This document shows positions 35,673-46,767 of a DNA stretch of 64,000 bases, one piece after another (the first letter of the stretch is position 1; each line of letters starts with the position of its first letter). Below the pieces are notes generated by a model. It saw nothing but the letters and a program-made list of their open reading frames with translations, ran no database searches and had not been told where the DNA came from. Origin of the DNA: Camellia lanceoleosa (lineage: Eukaryota > Streptophyta > Magnoliopsida > Ericales > Theaceae); contig CM045763.1 in assembly GCA_025200525.1 (NCBI GenBank), forward strand, positions 89,742,131 to 89,806,130, given 5' to 3'. Made by a program: the position numbers and the translations under genes.

Positions 35673-36734
35673 ATCACATATTCTCATTACACCAACTCAG
35701 CTGTTTACAAAATATTTATATACTCAAGTAATACATCACTCACATGTAAGAATATATTACTCTGATTGAGATTATATTTAAACTGATGATAATACATACA
35801 TAGATTATCTGTGTATGTATCAGTTTAGATTACCCAATCTCAGAATACATATTAATTAAATCTAAATTGATTACCCAATCACAAATTACCCATTCAGTTT
35901 AATCCATTTAAATGTAAACTCATTCATGTGTTGCTAGGCTTAGTGTAAACCTAATCTGTAAACTAAAGATTCAGCTTACAGTTTAACTTTAAACCCCATC
36001 TTCAGTTTAAATGTAAACTTAATCTGAAATTGCATACACAGGTAATCTGAATCTCAGAATACATACACAGCTCAGATAATTTGTGTATGTTAATTTCATA
36101 CACAGATTTACATAAATAATGATGAGTATAATACATAAGAGACAAAATCTCAATGAAAATAATCAAAATACATGAGATTAGACAAACAATCAATAGATTA
36201 GGGCTTTGAAACTAATGAGAGAGAAAGGAAAAATAGGGGGAAAGGTATCAAACCCTAAAATTAAACTCATTAACAACATCAAACCCATAAAACTCTAATA
36301 ATGAAACCACTTCAAACAAACCCATTTCAGAAATTAAGAAAAAATTAACCGAAATGGGTACAACAAAAACCCTAGAGAAAGAGTTCACGGTTGGGGAAGT
36401 AGAAGAAATGGTAGAGAGAGAGAGAGAGAGAGAGAGAAAGAAGGATAAAGAGACTGAAAGAGAGACAGAGAGCGATAAAGCAGAGAGCGAAAAGGAGCGA
36501 ACCTGTTAGCGGCGGTGGCTGTGGTGATTTCCAACATATGGGCAACGACAGTGGTGAGGTTGCAAGGTCAATCATGAGGTTTGCTGGTGAGTTGTGAGGT
36601 CGATCGTGAGGTTAGCTGGTGAGTTGTGAGGTTGTGTGTTTTGCTGGTGTAGAGCAAGAGATGTTATGTGGCTGTGTGTATAGAAAAGAGAGGCAGAATG
36701 TGTGAGATAGGCACGAAAATGTAAAACATTTAAA
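35673..36734. other. CACTA 5' region, no gene; contains a (GA)n microsatellite
   Basis: AT-rich DNA with no supported frame. A (GA)n run lies at 36413-36437. The outer CACTA end has a similar (GA)n run near 38190-38218, as if both share a related 5' leader. Confidence 0.5.
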
Positions 36735-37197
36735 GATTTAGCGACTAATGTTTTTGTTAGTCGGCAAAAGGTATACAACACCGACTAAAAAATAATTTAG
36801 TAGCCTAAAAATATATACTATTAGCAACTAAAAAATTTTTAGTAGCCTATGATGGAATATTTAGCGACAAAAATATTATTTGGTCGCAAATAAGCTATAT
36901 TTCTCGATTTAAAAATTTTACAGGTATATTATTTGGCGACCAAAAATTCCTTTCGTCAACAATTGTTCAATAATTAGCGACTAAATAATAATTTAGTAGC
37001 CAATTGTTCCATTATTAGCGACTAAATTTTATGTTAGTCACCGATAAGCAATATACAACGACTAAAAAACTTTAGTAGCTAAATATATTTATTTTTGCCG
37101 ACTAAAAAAAAATTTGGTCGCTAATTCCAATACTTTTGGTGACTAAAAATTGTTTAGTCACCAAATTTAATCGCCAAAAGTGCTATTTCTTGTAGTG
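36735..37197. repeat. Right terminal and subterminal repeats of the CACTA element
   Basis: Many copies of GCGACTAAA, TTAGTCGGC and related motifs lead to the terminal TTTCTTGTAGTG, the complement of CACTACAAGAAA. This is the 5' end of the element, 3.1 kb from the TNP2-like start. Confidence 0.85.
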
Positions 37198-38187
37198 TCT
37201 ACTTGATAATTTTTTGTATTTTCTCTCTTCTTAGGGGAGGCCCTTTGGTGACTTATGGTCTTGTTATCTATTTTGGGGACATGTTTGCACTTACCTTACA
37301 AAGGTTAGTTCTTAAAAAATCAGTAAAAATAAAAAATGGTTAGTTTCTTTGAAATGCTTGATAGTTCTTACAAGCAACAATTTTTGAGCAAATTCATGGA
37401 TACTTCGGACCATCAAAGTTGATATATGTACAATATGGAATCAAAAGAAGTGAGATAAGCATCATTATTCAGGTATGATTATTCCCAGGTGAGAGAGGAA
37501 AAAAAAACACAAAAAAAAGGAAGTCAACTGGATCCAATATTTAAAAAAATATATTAAAAAAAATCTAGCCCCAACTAGAGAATAATAGCCATGTTGAAAT
37601 ATTTCACAAGAACAAAATGAAAATCCAGCCCAGCATAAAATGAAATATTTTCATAAACAAAATATGAACCAACAAACAATCAACATGTTCAATGAGAACA
37701 ACCAACAGGACATCAACATTCAAATATCAATTCAGATTGATTCAAATATAAGTTCAGCTTGATTCAAATATCAGTTCAGCTTGATTCAACAGGACATGTA
37801 ACATAATTCAAATATCAGTTTAGCTTAAGAGAGACAAAGACAGACAGATAGAGACAAAGACAATGGAGCTCACCGATCTGAATCGCTGAGATGAACTTTG
37901 ATTTCGATTTCAAGAGAGAACTTTGAAATGGCTCTGGTGAATCACCGATCTGTTTTGCTGAGACCAAGCTGAATCTCTGAATCACAGAGCTGAACTGAAT
38001 GAGATAATTAGGGTTTAGATAGCACACATACACACACACAGAGTAGCTCACTGATCTAAATTGATTTCATTGATCTAAATCGATTTTGAGAGAGAACTTC
38101 GAAATGGCTCTGATGAATCACCGATGTAAGATCTTCGAAATGGCTCTGACTTCGATTTTGAAAGATCTTAGACAACGTAGAGAGGGC

Positions 38188-38218
<31 letters not shown>

Positions 38219-38465
38219 CACTTGAGTTTCATTTTCATTTATACTTGCTTATTAGATTCAAAATAAAGGTGAAATAGGGAAAGAGGGAGCGTGTGGGACA
38301 AAACCCATTTCAAGGCGTTTATAAACGTCTTCTATTCTTGAAACAACGCCGTTTTAATTAGAGAAAAATGTGACATTTATAAAACACCATTAAATATTAT
38401 GAACAGTGGCGTTTTAAAAAAACGTCGTTAAACATACGCCTCCAAAACAGATATTTCCTGTAGTG
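37198..38465 (-). mobile_element. 5' end fragment of the outer CACTA element
   Basis: The right border reads TTTCCTGTAGTG, the complement of CACTACAGGAAA. It is preceded by subterminal motifs of a different family from the inner element (GGCGTTT, ACGTCGTT, AACGCCGTTTT at 38300-38450). Internal direct repeats are present: ATATCAGTTCAGCTTGATTC variants at 37725-37835, and GAAATGGCTCTG...GAATCACCGAT at 37926 and 38101. A (GA)n run sits near 38190-38218. No coding part remains here. The matching transposase is probably the relic at 1-1389. The left end was not found. Confidence 0.65.
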
Positions 38466-39284
38466 TTTAATCAAGCACTTAGATTCGTCCTTGAGATTTC
38501 TAAAATCTTTCAACTCATACAAACAAATGAGTTGAGAATGAAAAGAGGCTTGACTGTCAATGCATCTTGTCCTAGGTGTGGTTATCACATTAAAGACATG
38601 AAGCATTTACTTCGTGATTGTATTGTCACCAAAGATGTTTGGGTTAATGTGGTTGGTAAAATATAAATATATTTTATTCACATTTCACCTACCTTTTTCA
38701 TTTTCTTTTTCAAATCCCTCTTCAAATCTCCTAACCACACACAGCAAATTCTTGGCTCAAAAGAAATTCAAAACCTCACTCACAAATTGACCCTTACATG
38801 AATTATTGTTTTTGTTGTCTCTCTCTCTCAAATTTGGAAGGATAGGAATAAAAAAGTTTTCGAAAATTCTGACCCTATTTTGCATAAAATCTTATCCTTT
38901 AATTATAACTATGCCGGGAGATCAAACAGGCATTTACCATTTCTGTTATTTCCACTCAGTACTCACCTCTACTGATTAAATGGTTTCCTCCTCCTACAAG
39001 AAAAATCAAACTCAATACAGACAGATATATGCGAGGAGATCTAAGAAAAAGAGGCTTTGGAGAGGTCTTTAGAGATGAAAAAAGAGTTTGGCTTTGTGAT
39101 TACAACCTTGAAGCCGAAATGTGGGGTATCTACCGTGGCCTCATAATGGTGCTAGAGAAAGGTATACAAAATCATCATTGAGACAGATTCTATAATGGCT
39201 GAAGAATTGCTTACCAAAGGTCTATCTCAGAATTGCCCCTACAAGAGCATTGTGGAAGACTCTCGCTAATCAATTTATCTCCTT
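38466..39284 (+). pseudogene. LINE relic, zinc-finger and RNase H part
   Basis: Plus-strand pieces read MKRGLTVNASCPRCGYHI...LLRDCIVTKDVW, the zf-RVT motif of plant LINE ORF2. These are followed by an RNase H of RVT_3 type (KIKLNTD, AEMWGIYRGL, IETDS in a shifted frame). Frameshifts and stops interrupt it. It starts directly at the outer CACTA end and stops where the copia fragment begins, so both borders are truncations. Confidence 0.7.
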
Positions 39285-39847
39285 CTTATCCTTTGAATGG
39301 TGATGTTCTAGAAAGAGTTTAGACCGATAAAGATGTATCTTATGAGCACTTGAGAGTATTTGGTTGCCGAGCTTTTGTTCACATTCCAAAAGATAAGAGA
39401 TCCAAGCTTAATAGTAAGTCAAGACAATATATTTTTCTTGGCTATGGGCATGATGAATTTGGGTATAGATTGTGGGATCCAGTCGACAAGAAAGTTATTC
39501 GAAACCGTGATGTTGTATTTCTTGAAGACCAAACAATTGAGGACTTTGGCAAAGGTAATCAACCGGAGCCAAAAACTAGTGATCTCATTGACATGGATCC
39601 ATCTCCTTCATCTTCAGTTGATGATGAAAATGGGGGAGATGTACAGCCATTTATTGAAGATGTAGAGGATGATGCTAATCCTAATGAAGTTGAGCCAGAA
39701 ATTGAGGAAGAGCAACTCAAGAACTGCCATCACAACTTAAGTTGAGAAAATGTACAAGGGACCGGCAACCTTCAAGAAAGTATCCTCCCAATGAGTTTGT
39801 GTTGATTTCTGATCAATGGGAGCCGGAGAGCTAACAAGAAGCAATTG

Positions 39848-41693
39848 TGTAACGCCCTCATAATATAACCCATTAAATATAAAACATGACATGCATTATT
39901 TAAAAGAAAACAATATATAATACCAACCATCAGAGTATTACGAAATAAAACATAATAATAAGTGCCCTACGGGCTTACATCTTGCCAAGCCAACACTTGG
40001 ACACAAATTCATGAGTTCTAACTCGAAACAAATAAAGCCCTAGGCTTGAATGTTTACATAGTTCAAATAAAGCAAATAAAGCAAATAAAGAAAATCTTCA
40101 CGTCCAAATCCTCACAAGCTAAGCCTTTGGAGGTAATGAACCACCTGATCCTGAAAAATGAAGTTCCCATAAAGGGTGAGCCACAGCCCAATAGAGAAAT
40201 ACTAAACCAGGCATAAGAATTAACTAAAGCATTAGCATCCGATACATGGTTAATACAAGATAATCAATTTCCAATTCCATGACACAAATGTCTACATTGT
40301 CTATGACATGTTGTCTATGACACCTTTAACTTTCCAATATTTATTCAACTTTCCAACTATATCATTATGGCTCAGAACCTGGCCAACTACAACAGTGATC
40401 CAGATGTCACCAAAATGAATGCGACTAAAGCTCAAACCACAACACTTCCATACTTCCAACTGATACACATTATAATGATGTATCATATCAACAACAAATA
40501 GCAATATTGCTATTATCAATAAGCATACATATGAGTGATGCTACTGGAGTCCATCCCCTATCTCCTCCCAACAAATCCGGTTTAGAGGTACATCCCCTAT
40601 CTTCCCCTAAACCGTGGAGTTCATCCCCTATCTCCTCCAAACAACATGCATATGCAATGAAACACACAATTGCCATATACAACACATAATCAATACAAGT
40701 AATGTTCTGTATTAATTCCACAGTCAACATAAGTGACTTAATTCCAGTTATATCTAGGCCACATGCAAGGTCTACAACAATCATGACTATCCTCCACCGA
40801 TAGCCCAAAACAGTTATTTCTAAACAAGAAATAAACACAATAATGAATGTAAAATCACATTCTCATAGGTAAGTATTTACACTACCCAACTATATCAATA
40901 ATTCTCATAATTTCCCCAACTTCATGAATTAAACCCAAATCCACGTTTTCCCCTTAAATTAATTATACAAATTAATCTAAGCCAAAACCCTAAGGTTTCT
41001 CCCAAAATTATCAAACTATCCCCCATATACCAAAACACCAACACTTAGGATTAAAGCGTATAAATGGAGTAGGAAATCCCTACCTCGAAGCAAGAACCCA
41101 AAAAGAAGAAGGTGAAGATGATGCCCAAATTCCAAAGTGCTCCAAATCCAAAACTGTTCAGATTAAATGAAAGCCCTCGATTCACTCTACCTTTTTAATG
41201 AAGAAACTAGGGTAGAAATACACTCTAGATAGATCAATCCTAAGATAGAAGTTGAGTTGGGAGTGAGGGAACTCGTAATTTAGGGTTTGGAATCTGAAAA
41301 GAGGATGAAAGACTGCTTTAAAACGTCAAAAACACGATTTTATACCCAGACGCCCTTTCGGCGAGACTCACAGACTCACTCCCTCGGCGTACAACCCTCA
41401 AGAAATCTCTTGGATGGGTGTTTTCCGCTCGGCGCCAAAACCCTCGGCGGACAAGGAACAACAAGTCCGCTCGGCGTTAAACTCGCCGGCCAAAAAATCG
41501 GCGGACAAGCCAAAAACTGAACATCAACACTTGGTTTCTAAACTCAACCAACCTGAAATCAACCTGCCCAAAACATCCTATAACTCAAGAATAAGGAATT
41601 AAAGGACAACAACAAATAATAATAAGACCATAGAATCTACGGGACATAAGTCCGAATATAATAATAAAAAGGGAAAAAACCGGGGTCGCTATA
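39848..41693. mobile_element. Probable solo LTR inserted in the copia element
   Basis: The copia reading frame is cut exactly by a 1846-bp block. The block starts TGTAACGCCC, ends GGGGTCGCTATA and is flanked by the 5-bp duplication AATTG (39843-39847 and 41694-41698). There is no internal coding region, and the TG start fits an LTR; the expected CA end is changed to TA. A direct repeat built on CATCCCCTATCTCCTCC lies at 40550-40640, and CGGCG-rich motifs lie at 41350-41510. Confidence 0.7.
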
Positions 41694-43246
41694 AATTGAG
41701 CACGCAAAGAAAGATGATTGGAAAAAGGCCATGGAAGAGGAGATGAATTCCTTACTTGAAAATCACACTTATGATTTAGTGAAGTTGCCTAAAGGGAGGA
41801 AAATTCTGAAACATAAGTGGGTTTTCAAATTGAAGAATGATAGCAAGAATCTGATATACAAAACACGTCTTGTTATGAAAGGCTTTGGGCAAAAGAAAGG
41901 TATTGACTTTGATGAGATTTTCTCGCCGGTTGTGAAGATGGCTTCTATTCGGGTTGTACATGGCGTGGCTGCAAGTATGAACCTTGAAGTTAAACAACTT
42001 GATGTGAAGACCGCATTTCTTCATGATGATCTTGAAGAATAAATTTACATGGAGCAACAAGAAGGTTTTGTGAAAAAAGGGAAAGAGAAATTTGTTTGCA
42101 AATTGAAGAAAAGCTTGTATGGCCTCAAGCAAGCTCCGCGGCAATGGTACAAAAAATTTGACTCTTTCATGACGAATAATAGTTTTTCTAAAACCACTTC
42201 GGACCATTGTGTGTTTGTGAAAAATTTTCCAAATGGTAAATTTATTATTCTTTTGCTTTATGTTGATGACATGTTAATTGTGGGTCAAGATTCTACCATG
42301 ATAAACAAGTTGAAATTGGAGTTAAGCAAGTCTTTTGCTATGAAAGATTTGGGACCGGTAAAGCAAATACTTGGTATGAAAATTGTTCGTGATCGCAAAG
42401 AGGGGTTGATTTGATTGTCTCAAGAAAGCTACATTGAGAAAGTTCATGAGAGGTTCAACATGGATAAAGCAAAGCCAGTTGGTTATCCACTTGCGGTCAC
42501 TTCAAGCTTAGTTCAAATCAATGTCCTGCAAGTAAGAAAGACAAGGAAGAGATGCTGAAAATTCCTTATACTTCAGCAATTGGTTTTTTGATGTACGCCA
42601 TGGTTTGTACAAGGCCAGATATTGCTCACGCCGTTGGCGTGGTGAGTCATTTTCTTTCTAATCCAGGTAAAGAACATTGGGCAGCAGTAAAATGGATTCT
42701 AAGGTATCTTCGAGGGACTTCGAAGGTGTGTGTGTGTTTTGGGGATGGTAAGCCGATGCTTGATGGGTTCACAAATTCTGACATGGCCGGTGATATTGAT
42801 TCTAGGAAATCTACTTCGGGGTATTTGATGACTTCTGCAGGGGGAACTATGGCATGGTAATCTAAATTACAAAAATGTGTTGCTCTCTCAACTACCGAAC
42901 CTGAATTTATTGCCATTACGGAAGCTTGCAAAAAAGAGTTATGGTTAAAGAAATTCTTGCAAGAGTTAGGTTTGAAGCAAGAAAAGTATGTGCTTTATTG
43001 TGATAGTCAAAGTGCTATTCACTTGAGTAAGAATTCTACTTTTCATTCGAGATCGAAACACATTGATGTGAGATACCATTGGATTCGTGATGTGTTAGAT
43101 TCGAAGTTGTTGCAACTCAAAAAGGTTCACACAGATGATAATATTTCGGATATGTTGACTAAGACTTTGTCGAGGGACAAACATTTAAAATGTCGAACTT
43201 TGGCGAGTATGGTTGATCTCTCCACCTAAGTCGGTAGGAGGAGAAT

Positions 43247-43956
43247 TGTTGGGTATACCTCCTTATTGGAGTGTGGGACTCAATTGGTTTATTAAAAGAG
43301 TTTAATTTTGTTTGGTATTAGTTATAATATATTTTTATATATTATATCTAATTTTGTGGAGACCTAATTCAATTTGGATACAGCTAGGGTTTTGATAACA
43401 AAACTCAATAATCAATAATATATATATATATATATTATTTCGAGAAGGCAGTGGGATATAGATTAAAGAAAACCAATTCGGTGGAATTATATTGGAGTTA
43501 GTGTGCTATATTCGGCGACTATACTGTTTGGATCTTGCTGTGTGATTATTCCAAGTTGGTGTTTGGTCTCTGATCCCTTTGGTTTATTATTTTGGCAAAG
43601 ACGAGTTCACTGATAACGACGTGATTCAAAGTTGATTTGGGTTAATTATTTTGGGTCTTCTACAACTCTGGTTTGAAGATTTTTGTTCATTTATTTGGTG
43701 AAGTCTTTCCTCTTTGTTTATTTGTGATTATTTGGAATTCACCTAAAGGTGATTTGTGAGACCATTCGTGTCTCGTTTGTAATCGTTTGGAAACTTATTT
43801 GGTTGATAGTGGAATCGAATTTCAATCCCGTGGACGTACTTCACATTGAGGGAACCACGTAAAAATTCTTGTGTTGTTTTTTATTTAATTTTTTCGCATT
43901 AATTTTTATTCTCATTGATTGATTTACTTGTGCGGAATCACATATTTTCCCTAATA
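43247..43956 (+). repeat. 3' LTR of the copia element
   Basis: It starts TGTTGGGTATACC directly after the purine tract and probably ends near CACATATTTTCCCTAATA at 43956. The end is set by analogy to the TTCCC-AACA ends of copia LTRs. No 5' copy is available to confirm it. Confidence 0.55.
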
Positions 43957-44728
43957 GTGTGAAACCAACCAATGTGCGTATAAGCTCACAAACATGGGAG
44001 CTGATCAATCGAAATTGTTGGTGGTGGTGGTGGTGGATGAGCCACTCATGGAAGTTAGAAGTCAAATTGTTGCTAACATGGTGGGAATGGAATACAGGAG
44101 GATCTAACTCTTGGTTCCTTGTTTTATGTTTTAGTTTTTAGTCTTGTTTGCTTACTATTATTTTGCTTTCCGTTGCACCCAAAAAAATGATGTTATTAAA
44201 CCAATAGTTTGGCGCATAAATGATGAATGCATAAAGTGACAAATTGAGCTTTTGCAACAATTGAAATGGATTACGAATATGCATATGTGTGTTGTTATTT
44301 ATTTTTACTTTTTGGCGCCTTTAATATTTTGAAAAAAAAATTCATTTTATTGTGTATAATTCTACAAATATATATTTTAAATCTTATGTAGGATATTGTG
44401 TGGTTCAGGAAGAGTTTGTTTCGCTCTTATTTTAATTATTCGAACTACTAGTCAAGAAGATTATTCATGAATAAAAAAAAATTAAATTGATTGAATATTT
44501 TGTAGTCATATAATTAAGTTTTAATTGATTTAAAAAAAAAAGTTTATTATCAAAAAAACCATGTTTGTCATTCATTTTTTAAAGAATAAGTGTGATCTTA
44601 TTATATAATTAAATATCCTATTATTCTGATTTTTTTTATTTTTTATAAACAATATATATGATAGACCTTACAATATAAACAATTTAAATTTGTCAAAATA
44701 AACTTTGGACTAGTTCCTAATGAGCCAC
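43957..44728. other. No gene seen
   Basis: AT-rich DNA between the copia LTR and the LINE insertion. Only a short GGT run (about 44018-44035) stands out. Confidence 0.4.
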
Positions 44729-44929
44729 TCTCTGCCTTTTCTCTTTCTTCTTCTTCTTCATTTATTTATTTATTTATTTATTTATTTATTTTTTTGATTC
44801 ATACAAAGAGTTAAAAACAGAGTACACAGCTAGTATCATGGATATTAGAATCCCTTCTTGAGCCAACTTTTATCATGTTAGCTGTTAACATAGAGAAGAT
44901 AGAACTAGGTGGGTCTTTCAAAAATATGA

Positions 44930-46755
44930 GGTGCTCCTGTTGGCTGACTCATAAGTTGGCCATAGCATCTGCACTTTGATTGGCTTCCTTAGGAATAGTT
45001 TCAATAGTGCATTGACATCTTCTTAGAAGGAAGTTGGCATCTTTAATGAGTGCCCTGTATGGTGAGTTTTCACCAACTCCATCACGAATGAGTTCCATAG
45101 CTATCTGAGAATCAGTTTCAATTTGGATGGTGGCCAATCCCTTCTGCATGATTATGATTAGCCCTCTGTATATGCCCTGGAGCTCAAGCTCCAAGCTAGT
45201 GCAGTTGCCTAAGTATCCATACAATCCCCATACCCAAGTGTCTATTTCATCTCTGAGTAGTCCTGTAAATCTAGATTGGCCAGGATCACCCTTGGAACAT
45301 CCATCAGTGTTGAGCTTAAGTTTACCTGCGATAGGACAAGACGAGCATTAGTTTAGGATCTTTAACATTTGGATGCAGGATAGCTTGAAAGGCTTCCTGA
45401 GTTTCCATTGCCTTTTGTACAATGAGGTTAACACTTGTGCTAGGAATTTAAGTTAGATTTTCAAACACTTCTTTGTTTATCTCTTTCCAAATGAGTCGTA
45501 GAGCTGTCAAGAAGATTGTAAACTGTTGAATATTATTGATTTGGTCCTTATTGATGATATTGGTTTTAATCCAATCCTGTAAAGTCATATTGCTGTTGTG
45601 CTGCCACCAAGTAGAGTTCTTCAGGTTCAACCATATTACCTTAGCTTTAGGACAACTTCTGAATAAATGGTGCATATCTTCTCTAAATATTTGGCATCTG
45701 GGGCAGATGTCTGTTTCTGAAATATTCCTTATGAGCCTCATGCGATTGCTTAGTAGCCTTTCACGCATGACAAGCCAGAGAAAGCTTCTCAGTTTGTGAG
45801 GTACCTTTAACTTCCATATCCATTACCAGTTAACTCCATCAGTAGCGTGGTTTGATATGGCTTGATATGTTGCTGCTGTAGAGTTTTTGCCACTAGAGGA
45901 GCCTTTCCAATGAGGTGTGTCATTATAAATCACATACCTGGGTTTGTGGATTCTAAGAATGGCTTCCTTGGTCTGTTGGGGTATAAGGTTGTGAATTGAG
46001 GTTAAATCCTAGTTTCCTTCATCATCAAGAATGGAGCTGACTTTGGTTAGAGCTTCAGTATGTTCTCCTTGGGTTGTCATGCATAAGGGTTGTTCTCCAC
46101 ACCACCAGTTGGTCCATAGCGAAATATGTTCCCCTATTCCAATATCCCATTTAATGTTCTTATCCAAAACAGCTCTGTTTCTAATAATGCCTTTCCAAGT
46201 GTGAGAGGCTTCCTCTTAGTGGGCTAGTTAGAGAGAGAATGAGTTTTGAGGTACTTAGTTCTGAGAACTTCACACGACAGCTTATTAGAATTAGTGGAAG
46301 TTTTCCATCCCAACTTAGAGACAAGGGCATAATTTTGTTTTCTAGCCTGTTTAATGCCTAAGCCCCCATGCTTCTTACTTTGACAAACCTACTGCCAATT
46401 CACAAGATGGACTTTTCTCCTGGCTTTAGCACTACCCCAAAGGAAATTTCTATTCAGTTTGTCAATTTGGTCACATATTTTCCTAAGGATCTCCATTGTT
46501 TGTATAAGATAGTTAGGTATAGCAAATGTGACAGCCTTAATCAGGGTTGTTCTACCTGCAAGGGACAGGTTTTTGGCTTTCCATCCAGAGAGTCTTTGGG
46601 CCATTTTGTCAAGGATTTCTTGAAATTGGGATTTGGATACTGTGTTATGGAGGAGAGGGTGCCCAGGTATTTACCCAAGTCAATAGTGAGAGATATGCCA
46701 CATTGGAAGCTAAGAGAGGTGGCTGCCCAAAGTTACTTACAGCTCAATAGGGAAT
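44930..46755 (-). pseudogene. LINE ORF2, 3' part: end of reverse transcriptase, zf-RVT, RNase H
   Basis: Reading leftward, the frame gives DLGKYLG in one frame, then LSGWKAKNLSLAGRTTLIKA (46389-46604). Next come the zinc-finger motif CPRCQIFREDMHHLFRSCPKA (45448-45768, split here as CPRCQIF and HHLFRSCPKA) and an RNase H with IETDSQIAMELI (44949-45224) ending near 44930. Frame changes separate the pieces, so it is dead. It continues the reverse transcriptase of the right arm. Confidence 0.78.
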
Positions 46756-46767
46756 TTCTTCACTAAC

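Larger units (their letters stand above)
18863..37197 (-). mobile_element. CACTA (En/Spm) DNA transposon, 18.3 kb, with internal satellite array
   Basis: The left end reads CACTACAAGAATTTTCAC. The right end, read on the minus strand, is CACTACAAGAAATAGCAC; both continue CTTTTGG. Both ends are packed with short subterminal copies of TTTAGTCGCC and its complement GGCGACTAAA, typical binding-site repeats of CACTA elements. Inside, on the minus strand, are a TNP2-like gene (34072 leftward) and a TNPA-like gene (29958 leftward), so the 5' end is at 37197. The flanking triplets (CTT on the left, TCT on the right) do not form a clean 3-bp target duplication. A large tandem array fills the 3' third. 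The ends and gene content make the call firm; activity is unlikely because the genes carry stops. Confidence 0.85.
39285..43956 (+). mobile_element. 5'-truncated Ty1/copia retrotransposon, interrupted by a solo LTR
   Basis: The fragment begins in the integrase C-terminal region (SYEHLRVFGCRAFVHIPKD, FLGYGHDEFGYRLWDPV). The insertion at 39848-41693 breaks it. It resumes with the reverse transcriptase (HKWVFKLKND, QLDVKTAFLHDDL, SLYGLKQAPRQWYKK, active site YVDDM near 42260) and RNase H (YCDSQSAIHLSKN, HIDVRYHWIRD, end VDLST at 43229). Stops at about 42040 and 42412, another at 42858, and a frame change near 42530 make it dead. After a purine run (GGTAGGAGGAGAAT) the 3' LTR starts at 43247. The 5' LTR, gag and protease are missing. 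Confidence 0.88.

Noticed and set aside
43841..44141. Short frames with His or Trp runs
   Set aside because: They come from a GGT microsatellite read in different frames.
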